Positions 35,186-43,885 are shown, counted from the stretch's first letter. The stretch: 62,643 nt of DNA from SBBG01 sp033717875 (GCA_033717875.1 JADDKJ010000016.1:1-62643); one strand, 5' to 3'. The notes: a model not told the origin generated them from the letters alone. Numbers and translations are program-made.

Positions 35186-36508
35186 TTGTCCAAAATCTAT
35201 AACGAATCACAGTTCGTCGCCTGGTTTCGCAGCTCATCGCCCTACATCAACGCTTTTCGCGGACGCACGTTCGTGATCGCGTTCGGTGGCGAAGCGGTGG
35301 CTGACGAACAATACGCACACCTGATTCACGACATCGCGCTACTCAACAGCCTGGGGGTGCGGCTGGTGCTGGTGCATGGCGCGCGACCGCAGATCGAGCA
35401 GCGGCTGCGGCAATCCGGCGCGGCAATTCAGTATGTGCAGGGTCTGCGCGTTACCGATGACACGGCATTGGCGGCCGTGAAGGAGGCGGTCGGCACGCTG
35501 CGCGTGGAGATCGAGGCGCTGTTGTCGATGGGGCTTGCCAATTCACCGATGGCCGGGGCGCGACTGCGCGTGGCATCGGGCAACTTCGTCACCGCCAGGC
35601 CCTTGGGCGTGCGTGACGGCATCGATTACTGCCACACCGGCGAAGTGCGCCGCGTCGACGCGGAGGCGATAAGACAGCGGCTGGATGATGGCGCGATCGT
35701 GCTGCTCTCCCCGCTCGGTTATTCGCCTACCGGAGAGGTATTCAACCTCACCGCCATCGAGGTGGCCACCGAAACGGCGGCGGCGCTCGGCGCCGACAAG
35801 CTGGTATACCTGGTGGAAACTCCCGGCCTACCCGATGCCCAGCAGCATCTGGTACGGCAACTGAGCCTGGCGGAGGCCTCGCGGTGGCTCGACGAACGGC
35901 GCACCCTCCCCGGCGAGCTGGAGCCGTATTTCCGTAACGCCGTGCAGGCGTGCGGCCGGGGCGTGCGCCGCGCCCATCTCATCGACCGTCATGTCGATGG
36001 CGCGCTGCTGCTGGAACTGTTCACCCGCGACGGCATCGGCACCCTGATCACGGCGGACATTTACGAGGGGACGCGCAAGGCGACCATTGACGACGTGGGC
36101 GGCATTCTGGAGCTGATCGCGCCGCTGGAAATGGAAGGCATCCTGGTACGCCGTTCACGCGAGCGCCTGGAAACCGAGATCGATCGCTTCACGGTGGTGG
36201 AACGCGACGGCATGATCATCGCCTGCGCTGCGCTTTATCCATTCAAGGATGAAGCGATGGCCGAACTGGCGTGTCTGGCAGTGCACCCCTCATACCGGGA
36301 TGGCGGCCGCGGCGAGGCGCTACTGACATACATCGAGCGCGACGCCAAACAGCAAGGCATCCGCGATCTGTTCGCACTCACCACGCGCACCACCCACTGG
36401 TTCCAGGAGCGCGGCTTTCGCCTGTCCCAGATCGCGGACTTGCCTATCGACCGTCAGCGGTTGTACAACTATCAGCGCAAGTCCAAAGTATTGCTTAAAG
36501 AATTGTAG
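35186..36508 (+). CDS. argA: N-acetylglutamate synthase
   Basis: First enzyme of arginine synthesis, 440 residues, cytosolic. An amino-acid kinase-like domain (VIAFGGEAVAD; LVLVHGARPQIEQRL; NLTAIEVATETAAALGADKLVYLVETPG) binds arginine, and a GNAT domain (MAELACLAVHPSYRDGGRGEALL; HWFQERGFR) holds the active site. The start is TTG 35186. A small membrane gene follows by 11 bases. Confidence 0.95.
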   Translation: MSKIYNESQFVAWFRSSSPYINAFRGRTFVIAFGGEAVADEQYAHLIHDIALLNSLGVRLVLVHGARPQIEQRLRQSGAAIQYVQGLRVTDDTALAAVKEAVGTLRVEIEALLSMGLANSPMAGARLRVASGNFVTARPLGVRDGIDYCHTGEVRRVDAEAIRQRLDDGAIVLLSPLGYSPTGEVFNLTAIEVATETAAALGADKLVYLVETPGLPDAQQHLVRQLSLAEASRWLDERRTLPGELEPYFRNAVQACGRGVRRAHLIDRHVDGALLLELFTRDGIGTLITADIYEGTRKATIDDVGGILELIAPLEMEGILVRRSRERLETEIDRFTVVERDGMIIACAALYPFKDEAMAELACLAVHPSYRDGGRGEALLTYIERDAKQQGIRDLFALTTRTTHWFQERGFRLSQIADLPIDRQRLYNYQRKSKVLLKEL

Positions 36509-36519
36509 GACGGAATGTC

Positions 36520-36714
36520 ATGAAAGAAATACTGATTTACGGATTCGTCGCAATAAGCTCGCTACTGTTGTGGACCTTCGTGGTACACATGATGGTGGGA
36601 GGACTGGTGAGCCAAGAAACCGAACACATGCTGATGGGAGGCGCGGTAGTGCTGTGGGCGCTCGTCATTGGCGGGATGACGTGGGATGTGTTGAGGCGGC
36701 GGCGCAAGCGGTGA
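36520..36714 (+). CDS. Small two-helix membrane protein
   Basis: A 64-residue protein with hydrophobic helices at about 4-22 and 41-54 and a strongly basic C-terminus (RRRRKR) that should face the cytoplasm. ATG 36520 follows the argA stop by 11 bases with GGACGGAA before it, so it probably belongs to the argA transcript. No family recognised. Confidence 0.65.
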   Translation: MKEILIYGFVAISSLLLWTFVVHMMVGGLVSQETEHMLMGGAVVLWALVIGGMTWDVLRRRRKR

Positions 36715-36818
36715 GTGCCACTAATGACTGCCGCGCAGCAGTCCCCACACACTTAGATCTTCGTCTATTTCCGGCCAATGAATACCTTCCCCATCGCCCA
36801 GAAGCTCGTAATTCTCTA

Positions 36819-38037
36819 GTGTCACGTCACGCATGATATGTCGTATATACTGTGATAAACTCTCACCATCTTTTCCAAGACGGCGAGGTTTTTTCGATGA
36901 AACTTTACAAAGTGACACTGCTGGCTGATGAAAGGGAGGGGTTGGAGGCCATTGCGCATAAAGGCTCCCACCAGTCCCAGAAGGTGATCAATGCGCTGAT
37001 TCTTTTGAACTGCGACGAGGGCGAGTTCAACGATCATCGTCCCCGTGGAGAAGATGTGGCGAATATCTTGCGGATCAGCATGCGCAAGGTCGACCGTATC
37101 AAGAAGCGCTTTGTCGAGGAGGGGCTGGACGCCGCGTTAGGGCGACAGCAGGGGCAACGCGACTACGAGCGCAAGGCCGATGGCGAGCTCGAAGCCCATC
37201 TGGTCGCCATGAGTTGCGGCGAACCCCCGAAGGGTTTCGCCCGGTGGTCGCTACGCTTGCTGGCTGATCGCGCGGTGGAACTTGAGTACATCGACAGCAT
37301 TTCACACGAGACGGTTCGCCGCGTACTAAAAAAAACGAAATCAAGCCGTGGCGGAAGGTTGGCTGGGTAATCCCTCCCGAAGCCAACGCGGAGTTTGTCG
37401 CTGCGATGGAACGGGTTCTCGACGTATACCGGCGGCCTTATAACGCGGCCACCCCGGTAGTCTGCATGGACGAGACACCGCGACAACTCATCCGCGAGAC
37501 GCGCACACCAATTCCGGCTTACCCCGGACAGGTGGAGCGGCACGACTACGAATATGAGCGATGCGGCGTCTGCAACGTATTCATGGCGAGCGAGCCGCTG
37601 GCCGGAACGCGGATGACCAAGGTGACGGGGCACAAGACAAAAGTGGATTGGGCGCAATTTCTTCAGGATATTGCCGAACATTACCGGGATGCGCAAAAAA
37701 TTACGCTGGTGATGGACAATCTGAACACCCATAGCCCGGGTGCGCTATATCAGACGTTCCCACCTGAGCAGGCGAAGGCGTTATGGGATCGTTTTGAATT
37801 TGTCTACACGCCGAAACATGGCAGTTGGCTCAATGTTGCCGAGATCGAACTCAACGTGTTGATCGGTCAATGCCTTGATCGGCGCATCGGCAGCATGGAG
37901 GAGCTGCGCGAGGAGGTTGCCGCCTGGCAAGCGCGCCGCGACCAGATTCGCGCCAAGGTAAACTGGCAATTCACAACGGAGAATGCGCGGATCAAACTCA
38001 AACGGTTATATCCGACATTCGATGCGTGACACGACAC
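36819..38037 (+). mobile_element. IS630-family insertion sequence (1219 bp)
   Basis: Flanked by TA on both sides (36817-36818 and 38038-38039), the expected IS630/Tc1 target duplication. Terminal inverted repeats start GTGTCACGTCACGCAT on the left and GTGTCGTGTCACGCAT on the right (two mismatches in 16) and continue with weaker matches. The interrupted gene can be rejoined exactly, so the boundaries are firm. Confidence 0.93.
36897..38029 (+). CDS. IS630-family transposase in two frames (-1 frameshift)
   Basis: The first frame begins at ATG 36897 (MKLYKVTLL) and carries a helix-turn-helix N-terminus; it would stop at 37370. The catalytic part lies in the -1 frame and runs to 38029. The junction is at CTAAAAAAAAC, with eight A at 37328-37335. 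Slipping back one base there gives LKKNEIKPW followed by WVIPPEANAEF, which is the normal IS630 order, and yields about 377 residues. The DDE residues are VCMDETP, VMDNLNTH and EIELN. Either programmed frameshifting or a one-base loss fits. Confidence 0.85.
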
Positions 38038-38167
38038 TAGTTGGCTTTTCGTGGCGCGGGATAAGCGCGGGAACCATACCAATGGAACCGTGACTTTTCG
38101 CCCATCCACTAATGACACCACTAAATCATCGTCCGTGAACTCGACACTTTGAGCCAGAGGATGTACT

Positions 38168-38409
38168 TCAACTGCTAATGTGCTCATTCCAAGCCTCCAG
38201 GAATATTTCCCTGTTTTCTTCGACATGCTGCTGTAGCGCGCGCAACTCATGCGACGCAAACCGTTTTGAACTCGCCAACGCAACCGGACTCAACCAAAAC
38301 TTGGCAAGAAACCGCTCTCGTTGTACATGGATGTGCGGCGGCTCTCCTTTTCGTTGCTGTAGAAATAGAAACGATATGGTCCAATCCTGAGTATGGTTGG
38401 CACATACAT
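38168..38409 (-). pseudogene. DUF4160 gene with a one-base frameshift
   Basis: From ATG 38409 the frame reads VPTILRIGPYRFYFYSNEK, the normal DUF4160 start, then shifts. The other frame carries the rest, GEPPHIHVQRERFLAKFWL through EAWNEHISS, ending at 38168. The break is near 38346-38350, where one G appears to be missing from AAGGAGAG. With the neighbouring DUF2442 gene interrupted too, the pair looks dead. Confidence 0.8.
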
Positions 38410-38438
38410 GGTACTCGTTCAACCCAAAATCGGCTAAA

Positions 38439-38840
38439 TCATTTGACAACCTTCAACGCCGGCCGGCGCGGCTTTTCCGCCGAAGCTTCCGTGGGTGCGG
38501 TGGGGCCTGTCGGTGGTTCACCGCCATCCTCGCCAAACACCATACCCTGGCCGTTTTCCTTGGCGTAGACCGCCAATACCGCGTAAGGAGGCACCACGAC
38601 ATTCATCGGTGCGCCGCCGAAGCGGGCGCTGAAGTGAATCATGTCGTTACCCATCACGAAGCCTTGCACCGCGCGCGGCGCGACATTGAGAACGATCTTG
38701 CCGTTCTCCACGAACTGTATCGGTACGCTCACCCCGGAGATCTGCGCATTCACCAAAAGATAGGGCGTCAACCCGTTGTCCACGATCCATTCGTAAACGG
38801 CGCGGATCAGGTAGGGGCGGCTGGAAGTCATGTTCATCAT
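38439..38840 (-). CDS. sspB: ClpXP protease specificity-enhancing factor SspB
   Basis: A 133-residue adaptor that brings ssrA-tagged proteins to ClpXP. The dimeric substrate-binding domain is clear (RPYLIRAVYEWIVDNGLTPYLLVNA; ARFGGAPMNVVVPPYAVLAVYAKENGQGMVF), and the disordered tail ends PRRPALKVVK, which matches the ClpX-binding peptide. ATG 38840 or 38837 fits GGAGG upstream. It begins 1 base after metZ, so the two overlap functionally as one transcript. Confidence 0.93.
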   Translation of the reverse strand: MMNMTSSRPYLIRAVYEWIVDNGLTPYLLVNAQISGVSVPIQFVENGKIVLNVAPRAVQGFVMGNDMIHFSARFGGAPMNVVVPPYAVLAVYAKENGQGMVFGEDGGEPPTGPTAPTEASAEKPRRPALKVVK

Positions 38841-38841
38841 C

Positions 38842-40029
38842 TCATCCTCCAAAACCGCGCTGCAAATCCGCCTGCAAATCCGCAACGTCCTCCAGCCCCA
38901 CCGCGATACGCACCAGGCCCTCCGTGATGCCCGCCTGAGCGCGCGCTTCCGGGCTGACGCGCCCATGGGTGGTGGTCGCAGGATGGGTGATGGTGGTTTT
39001 GCTGTCGCCCAGATTGGCGGTGATGGAGATCAGCCGCACCGCGTCGATGAGCTTCCACGCTGCCTCCCGTCCGCCTTCCAGCTCGAAGGACAACACACCG
39101 CCGAACGCGGCCTGCTGGCGCGCCGCCAGGGCATGCTGCGGATGCGACGGCAAGCCGGGGTAGTTGACCCTGACGACACCGGGCTGCCGCTCCAGCCACT
39201 GTGCCAACTGCAAGGCGCTCGCGCAATGCGCCTGCATGCGCAGCCGCAAGGTTTCCAGTCCCTTGAGAAACACCCAGGCGTTGAAGGGGCTCATGCTCGG
39301 CCCGGCGGTGCGCAGAAAACCATAGATGTCACCGCCCACCAGCGCCTCGCTGCCGACGACTGCGCCGCCGATGCAACGCCCCTGGCCGTCGATATACTTG
39401 GTGGCGGAATGAATGACCAGATCTGCCCCCAGCGCCAGCGGCCGCTGCAACGCGGGCGTGCAGAAACAGTTGTCCACGGCAAGCCAGCAACCATGGCGAT
39501 GCGCCACCTCGGCCAACGCCGCGATATCGGCCACTTCCATCAGCGGATTGGAAGGCGTCTCAAGAAACAGCAGACGGGTATTGGGACGGATCGCCTCCTC
39601 CCAGGCATTCACGTCGGTCAGCGGCACGAATGTGGTCTGAATGCCGAAGCGCGCCAGTATCGTACCAAACAGCAGCACCGTGGGACCGAAAATGCTGCGC
39701 GAAGCGACGATGTGATCGCCCGCCTTCAACAGCCCCATGCAGGCCGTCAGGATCGCCGCCATCCCCGAACCCGTGGCCACGCAGCGTTCGCCGCCTTCCA
39801 ACGCCGCCAGACGCTGCTCGAAGGTGCGTACCGTCGGATTGGTGAAACGCGAGTAGATGTTGCCCGCCGTCGCCCCCGAAAACCGCGCCGCAGCCTCGGC
39901 GGCGCTGCCAAAAGTATAACTGGAGGTGGTAAAAATCGGCTCCGATTGCTCGCCTTCGTTGGTCCGCGCATGACCCGCGCGCACGGCGAGGGTGTCGAAA
40001 CCGTAGCCGTCGAAATCGGTGTTTGACAT
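38842..40029 (-). CDS. metZ: O-succinylhomoserine sulfhydrylase
   Basis: A 395-residue PLP enzyme of the Cys/Met metabolism family that makes homocysteine directly from sulfide and O-succinylhomoserine. The PLP lysine is K211 in VIHSATKYIDGQGR, with SRFTNPT, ETPSNP and the phosphate-binding GSGMAA as expected. ATG 40029 has GGGGAAGAG upstream. A SAM-II riboswitch and a terminator-like hairpin lie in its leader, so methionine supply should control it. Confidence 0.93.
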   Translation of the reverse strand: MSNTDFDGYGFDTLAVRAGHARTNEGEQSEPIFTTSSYTFGSAAEAAARFSGATAGNIYSRFTNPTVRTFEQRLAALEGGERCVATGSGMAAILTACMGLLKAGDHIVASRSIFGPTVLLFGTILARFGIQTTFVPLTDVNAWEEAIRPNTRLLFLETPSNPLMEVADIAALAEVAHRHGCWLAVDNCFCTPALQRPLALGADLVIHSATKYIDGQGRCIGGAVVGSEALVGGDIYGFLRTAGPSMSPFNAWVFLKGLETLRLRMQAHCASALQLAQWLERQPGVVRVNYPGLPSHPQHALAARQQAAFGGVLSFELEGGREAAWKLIDAVRLISITANLGDSKTTITHPATTTHGRVSPEARAQAGITEGLVRIAVGLEDVADLQADLQRGFGG

Positions 40030-40077
40030 TCCGCTCTTCCCCGTCAGGATGATCGCCCGTGGAACAAAGTTCCAGGC

Positions 40078-40116
40078 ACAAAAAAACCCGCCATCAGCCT
40101 TCGCCAAAGCAGGTTC
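40078..40116 (-). terminator. Terminator in the metZ leader (SAM-II expression platform)
   Basis: On the minus strand AACCTGC...GCGGGTT with inner TTGGC/GCTGA forms a hairpin followed by a run of T, directly after the riboswitch. This suggests control by premature termination. Confidence 0.75.
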
Positions 40117-40117
40117 G

Positions 40118-40170
40118 CACCGCTTTAGCTGCATTTATAACGCGCCCGCAAGCTGAGTCAAATCGGCGCA
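40118..40170 (-). promoter_or_regulatory. SAM-II riboswitch
   Basis: The minus strand reads CGCCGATTTGACTCAGC..GCGGGCGCG, then TTATAAATGCAGCTAAAGCGG. This matches the SAM-II aptamer core (GATTTAA...GCAAGCGCG..ATAAATG.AGCTAAA), with the P1 stem CGCC/GGGCG and the pseudoknot strand AGCTAAAG. SAM binding in this class turns off methionine genes. Confidence 0.85.
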
Positions 40171-40228
40171 AGATGGGGATAGACTAAGAAATGGCGCGGG
40201 AAAAGTCAAATCGGGCAGGGAGAGACAA

Positions 40229-40320
40229 TGGCGGAGAGGGTGGGATTCGAACCCACGTGGGGCGATTAACCCCCATCCGATTTCGAGTCGGCGCCGTTAT
40301 GGCCTCTTCGGTACCTCTCC
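40229..40320 (-). tRNA. tRNA-Ser (CGA)
   Basis: Class II tRNA of 92 bases with a long variable arm, acceptor stem GGAGAGG/CCTCTCC, anticodon CGA in GACTCGAAATC, T-loop GGTTCGAATCC, encoded CCA. Confidence 0.95.
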
Positions 40321-40383
40321 AAAAGAGTGCGTAGGATACGCTTTCTTCGGGATCAGGACAAGCCACGATTTGTCCCGCCCCTG

Positions 40384-40884
40384 TCAACATCCCTGCCCCT
40401 CGTCCGCCGAATCTTCATCCAAAGACGCGGCGGCCTCAGCGCTTGATCGCTGCGCCTTGCGCCTGGCGGCGAAGAAGTCGCTGAGTATGACGCCACAGGG
40501 TTCCGACAACAGCCCGCTTTCGCAGATGACGCGGTGGTTGTGGCGATCGGACAGCAGGGTATCGAACACGCTGCCTGCGGCGCCGGTTTTGGGGTCGCGG
40601 GCGCCGAAGACGACGCGGGCGATGCGGGCGTGGATGATGGCGCCGGCACACATCACGCAGGGTTCGAGGGTGACGTAGAGCGTGGTGTCGAGCAAGCGGT
40701 AGTTGCCGAGGCGCGTCGCGGCTTGGCGCAGGGCCGCGATCTCGGCATGAGCGGTGGGATCGCATCCGGCGATGGGACGGTTCCAGCCCTCGCCGATGAT
40801 CTGGTCATCCTTCACAAGCACCGCGCCGACCGGCACCTCGCCCTCTTCCGCCGCGCGCGCGGCGAGGGTGAGGGCGTGGCGCAT
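40384..40884 (-). CDS. tadA: tRNA-specific adenosine deaminase
   Basis: Makes inosine at the wobble base of tRNA-Arg(ACG). From ATG 40884 the protein is 166 residues with the zinc site HAE (46-48) and PCVMC (C76, C79) and the expected C-terminal helix, followed by an acidic tail. The frame stays open to 40980, but the extra 32 residues come from a low-complexity GAAACTCGAAACC-type stretch and are probably not original. In this group tadA usually follows guaA, and the guaA 3' end sequence lies just upstream at 40971-40990. Confidence 0.92.
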   Translation of the reverse strand: MRHALTLAARAAEEGEVPVGAVLVKDDQIIGEGWNRPIAGCDPTAHAEIAALRQAATRLGNYRLLDTTLYVTLEPCVMCAGAIIHARIARVVFGARDPKTGAAGSVFDTLLSDRHNHRVICESGLLSEPCGVILSDFFAARRKAQRSSAEAAASLDEDSADEGQGC

Positions 40885-40970
40885 CCATTTCAAATCGGTC
40901 TCAAGTTTCGAGTTCCGGGTTTCGAGCTCGCTTCCCTCGTCATTCGCCACTCGCCACTCGCTCCTCTTTT

Positions 40971-40990
40971 TCATTCCCATTCGATGGTAA
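40971..40990 (-). repeat. guaA 3'-end attachment site copy 1 (next to tadA)
   Basis: TCATTCCCATTCGATGGTAA reads on the minus strand as codons for T-I-E-W-E and stop, the end of GMP synthase. It lies where guaA should end before tadA, but no guaA body follows; accessory DNA does. Confidence 0.75.
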
Positions 40991-41014
40991 ATAAGCCTGA
41001 ATGCGCAGAATACA

Positions 41015-42160
41015 TCACCTCGTCCTCAGACCAAACCCACCCGGCTCAACTGTCGTCAGCTCATAACGGGTCGTTCTACCACCACCCGGTAGCGGGATGA
41101 TGATTCCCTTCGCAACCAGATCGGAAAGGTCTCGACTGGCCGTTCTGTTGGGGCACTTGGTAATCGCTTCATACTTTCTGGTCGTAATCCCACCTTCAAA
41201 ACCCTTGCGGCCTTCAGCGAACACCCGGGACACCATCCTGGCTTGTCGCTCATTCAGCTGGCCCCCATAGGCTTCATAAAAGCGTGTCTTTGCCAGCACA
41301 AAATCCACTTCTTCCCTGGCGATTTCCTGCGCCTGGTTCACTGTATCGGAGAAGTAATCCAGCCAACCGTTGATATCAAGGCTTCCGCGGCTCGCCTTCT
41401 CTAGTTGAAGATAATAGGATTTCTTGTCCGCCTCTATCGCCGTAGCAAGGCAGGCTGTGGTCGGATATCCGAGATACTGGGAAAGCGCGTGATCAGCAAT
41501 CGCTCTGCCAACTCGCCCATTACCATCATCGAAGGGATGGATCACTTCGAACCAGAGATGAGCAATACCGGCTCTGGCAATCCCCGGTATCTTCTGATCT
41601 CCGTTCAAAGGGCTGGATTGATTGTACCAGCCAAGAAGCTTTGCCATTTCGTCAGGCACGCGGGCCGCTGGCGGTGCTTCATAGTGAACCCTTTCCCTCC
41701 CGTAAGGCCCGCTCACAATCTGCATGGGCGAAGGATCGTTGCGGTAGGCGCCACGCACAATAGACGTGTAGCGCTGTTCTGGAACAGCCATCGACTGCCA
41801 TTTGCCCAGCAGTTCATGCGTCAGCGGCGCCTGCCAGTTCCTGCGAACATCCACCAGTAGCGAAGCTGCCCCGGCCGCCTTCTGGTCTGCCGTTTCGGGG
41901 AGGGTATCCGATGTGATCAGCGAAAGCAGCAAGGATCGGACCGATTCCCGATCCAGCTCCTCTCCTTCGATGGCGCTGGTTTTAATGGCCTCGGATAGCA
42001 TCAAGTCTATCGTGGCGTCTTCCTGATAAGCCATCGGCAGCGCCTCAAAGCGACCCGTCAGGCGCTCTGAGTTGATACGAAATACAATATTCCGGTCTTC
42101 AAGAATTTGCTTATCGTAGCGAAAGTCAGGCCAGTCAGATTGTTGCCATATCCATCTCAT
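41015..42160 (-). CDS. Fic-family AMP-transferase with N-terminal DUF4172-like domain
   Basis: A 381-residue protein. The N-terminus (RWIWQQSDWPDFRYD) is a DUF4172-like region; the class II inhibitory motif SAIEGE (62-67) precedes the Fic core with the catalytic HPFDDGNGR (208-216). The C-terminus (ITTRKYEAITKCPNRTASRDLSDLVAKGIIIPLPGGGRTTRYEL) is a winged-helix domain that could bind DNA. Fic proteins attach AMP from ATP to target proteins. ATG 42160 is chosen; the GTG at 42184 is an alternative. Inverted GGCGTGA sites directly upstream suggest autoregulation. Confidence 0.92.
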   Translation of the reverse strand: MRWIWQQSDWPDFRYDKQILEDRNIVFRINSERLTGRFEALPMAYQEDATIDLMLSEAIKTSAIEGEELDRESVRSLLLSLITSDTLPETADQKAAGAASLLVDVRRNWQAPLTHELLGKWQSMAVPEQRYTSIVRGAYRNDPSPMQIVSGPYGRERVHYEAPPAARVPDEMAKLLGWYNQSSPLNGDQKIPGIARAGIAHLWFEVIHPFDDGNGRVGRAIADHALSQYLGYPTTACLATAIEADKKSYYLQLEKASRGSLDINGWLDYFSDTVNQAQEIAREEVDFVLAKTRFYEAYGGQLNERQARMVSRVFAEGRKGFEGGITTRKYEAITKCPNRTASRDLSDLVAKGIIIPLPGGGRTTRYELTTVEPGGFGLRTR

Positions 42161-42231
42161 GGCGTGATTATAATACTCATTCACGCCATTATCTACAGAA
42201 ATATGGCGCGTATTTACATCTTAATCACGCC
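42161..42231. promoter_or_regulatory. Three GGCGTGA half-sites upstream of fic
   Basis: GGCGTGA (42161-42167), TCACGCC (42181-42187) and TCACGCC (42225-42231) flank the start. The first two form an inverted pair with 13 bases between; an operator for the Fic winged helix or another regulator is likely. The rest of 42232-42604 holds no gene, only attachment-site sequence and short TGCCAG repeats. Confidence 0.55.
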
Positions 42232-42412
42232 AATCTAATTTTCCAGGAGCAGAAGGTACCTGCCTATTCAATCACTTAAGGCAATTCCAATTGGCATAGA
42301 CTCCCTGTGCTTCAAGGGGATGACGAAAAACGAATCAACCTGGCTTTCCCTGAGTCACCGACAAGCCAGCCTATTTGAGAACCTGAGTTACGACCGCACG
42401 AGTCTTACATGA

Positions 42413-42470
42413 TGCCTGCCAGTGCCAGACATTGCCTGCCAGTTCCGGTCACTCCCACTCGATCATCAAC
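42413..42470 (-). repeat. guaA-type attachment site copy 2 with TGCCTGCCAGT repeats
   Basis: TCACTCCCACTCGATCATCA (42449 on) encodes on the minus strand M-I-E-W-E and stop. It is preceded by two direct copies of TGCCTGCCAGT (42413-42423, 42433-42443), 20 bases apart, like integrase arm sites. Confidence 0.65.
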
Positions 42471-42558
42471 GGCGATGTAACCATATTGTTTTACAGTGTT
42501 TTTTTGATCGCCATATTTCCTATACCCTGCAAAATACCCTGCTGAAAATTTGTTTGGT

Positions 42559-42600
42559 GCTGCCTGTCATTGCCAGATATTGCCAGACCAAGTCGTGTCA
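42559..42600. repeat. TGCCAG repeat module without a clear att core
   Basis: TGCTGCCTGTCATTGCCAG then ATATTGCCAG closely matches the module at 44004-44042 (CTGCCTGTCTTTGCCAG). The following GTGTCACCCCTCATCC may be a degenerate attachment core. Confidence 0.45.
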
Positions 42601-42604
42601 CCCC

Positions 42605-43885
42605 TCATCCGTTGAACAACCAGAACATCGACAATGGCAAGGCAATGCGGCCGGGACCGAAGGACAGCAACTGGCTGCCGAGATAGACCACGAAACCGGT
42701 CGTCCGGTAATCGCGCCCCGGCCCCTCGTTCCTGAACCAATCGATATGGCGGAAGTCTTGCGCCCCGACCGTGGATGCGGCCTTCATCTCGAACAGCGCG
42801 AGGAGCTTTCCCGGCGCTTCGGCCACGATGTCGATTTCCCGCGCATCCAGTCGCCAGTGATAAAGGCGCCAGCGCTTCGACAGGAACGGCAAGGACTTTT
42901 CCAGTTCGGTGAAGACGAAGCTCTCCAGTAGATGACCCAATGCGGTGGGGTCGGCGCCCAGACCGAAGCTCCCGGAATCTTCGCCCCGCAGCGCGGTGGC
43001 GCAGCCCGTGTCCAGGAAATGCAGCTTCGGCGCCTTGATTTCCCGCTTCGCTCCCGATGACGTCCATGCCCCCAGTCGATGCACGATGCCCAGCCGGGAC
43101 AGGATGTCGATATAGTCGTTCACGGTTTCCTTGCGCGCACCGAGCGCCTGGCAAAGCGTCGCCACGTTGAGCTCCTCTGCCGTGCGCGCCGCCATCTGGT
43201 CGATCAGACGCCGCAGCATGTCCGGCTTGCGGATCCTGGCAACCGGCGCCACATCCCGTTCCACGATGCTGTCGAGATAGCTGCGATAACGGTCCATGCG
43301 ATCCGGATCGCTCAGGCCGCGAATCTCGGGAAATCCCCCGCGCACGATCAGGTCGATCGCCTGTGCGCGGGTCAGGGAGCCGGGTTGGGGCAATTGGTCA
43401 AGACAATCGGCCGGATGGTCGGACACGGCATCGAGCAGCGCGCAAGGCCCACTCCCTGCAATCTCGGCGGCGGAAAAAGGCCTGAGCGTCAGGGTCATCA
43501 CGCGCCCGGCGAGCGAATCGTAGGCGGCTGCCGTGGTAAAGATGTCCGACGAACCCGTCAGGACATATTGCCCGGGCCGCCTGTCCGCATCAACGATCCG
43601 CTTCAAGGCAAGCGTGATTTGCGGCACCCGCTGAACCTCATCGAGCACGATGGGGCGTCCGCTGTTCTTCGATTGCTCGGAGAGGAGAAGAAGTTGTCCG
43701 TACGCGTCGGCCTCGAGGGCCGCCCGGACGGCATCGTCGTCGAGGGTGGCATAAAACGCCGTGTCGATCAGGTCGCGGACGAGGGTTGTCTTGCCCGCCT
43801 GGCGCGGGCCGACGATGTTCACGACCCGGCTTGCGCCCAATGCGCGTTCAATGCGTGCCGCCAGATGTCGCTGCAGGATTTTCAT
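42605..43885 (-). CDS. AAA ATPase with DUF4143 domain
   Basis: A 426-residue protein of the AAA_14/DUF4143 family: Walker A GPRQAGKTTL near residue 26, Walker B-like IVLDEVQRVP, sensor LTGSSD, then the DUF4143 part with a PD-(D/E)XK-like end (REIDIVAEAPGKLLALFEMKAAS). Such proteins are common in accessory DNA; their role is unknown, though nuclease-like residues D, E and K are visible. ATG 43885 starts with MKILQRHLAARI. It is the only gene between attachment copies 2 and 3. Confidence 0.88.
   Translation of the reverse strand: MKILQRHLAARIERALGASRVVNIVGPRQAGKTTLVRDLIDTAFYATLDDDAVRAALEADAYGQLLLLSEQSKNSGRPIVLDEVQRVPQITLALKRIVDADRRPGQYVLTGSSDIFTTAAAYDSLAGRVMTLTLRPFSAAEIAGSGPCALLDAVSDHPADCLDQLPQPGSLTRAQAIDLIVRGGFPEIRGLSDPDRMDRYRSYLDSIVERDVAPVARIRKPDMLRRLIDQMAARTAEELNVATLCQALGARKETVNDYIDILSRLGIVHRLGAWTSSGAKREIKAPKLHFLDTGCATALRGEDSGSFGLGADPTALGHLLESFVFTELEKSLPFLSKRWRLYHWRLDAREIDIVAEAPGKLLALFEMKAASTVGAQDFRHIDWFRNEGPGRDYRTTGFVVYLGSQLLSFGPGRIALPLSMFWLFNG

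Larger units (their letters stand above)
36721..38187 (-). pseudogene. DUF2442 gene split by an IS630 element
   Basis: The 5' part (38187 down to 38038) encodes MSTLAVEVHPLAQ and DGRKVTVPLVWFPRLSRATKSQL; the 3' part (36818 down to 36721) encodes ENYELLGDGEGIHWPEIDED plus the C-terminus. Removing the IS and one TA copy restores an open frame of about 81 codons with the DUF2442 signature. DUF2442 proteins are usually partnered with DUF4160 proteins and resemble toxin-antitoxin pairs. Its start overlaps the DUF4160 stop by about 20 bases. Confidence 0.85.
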
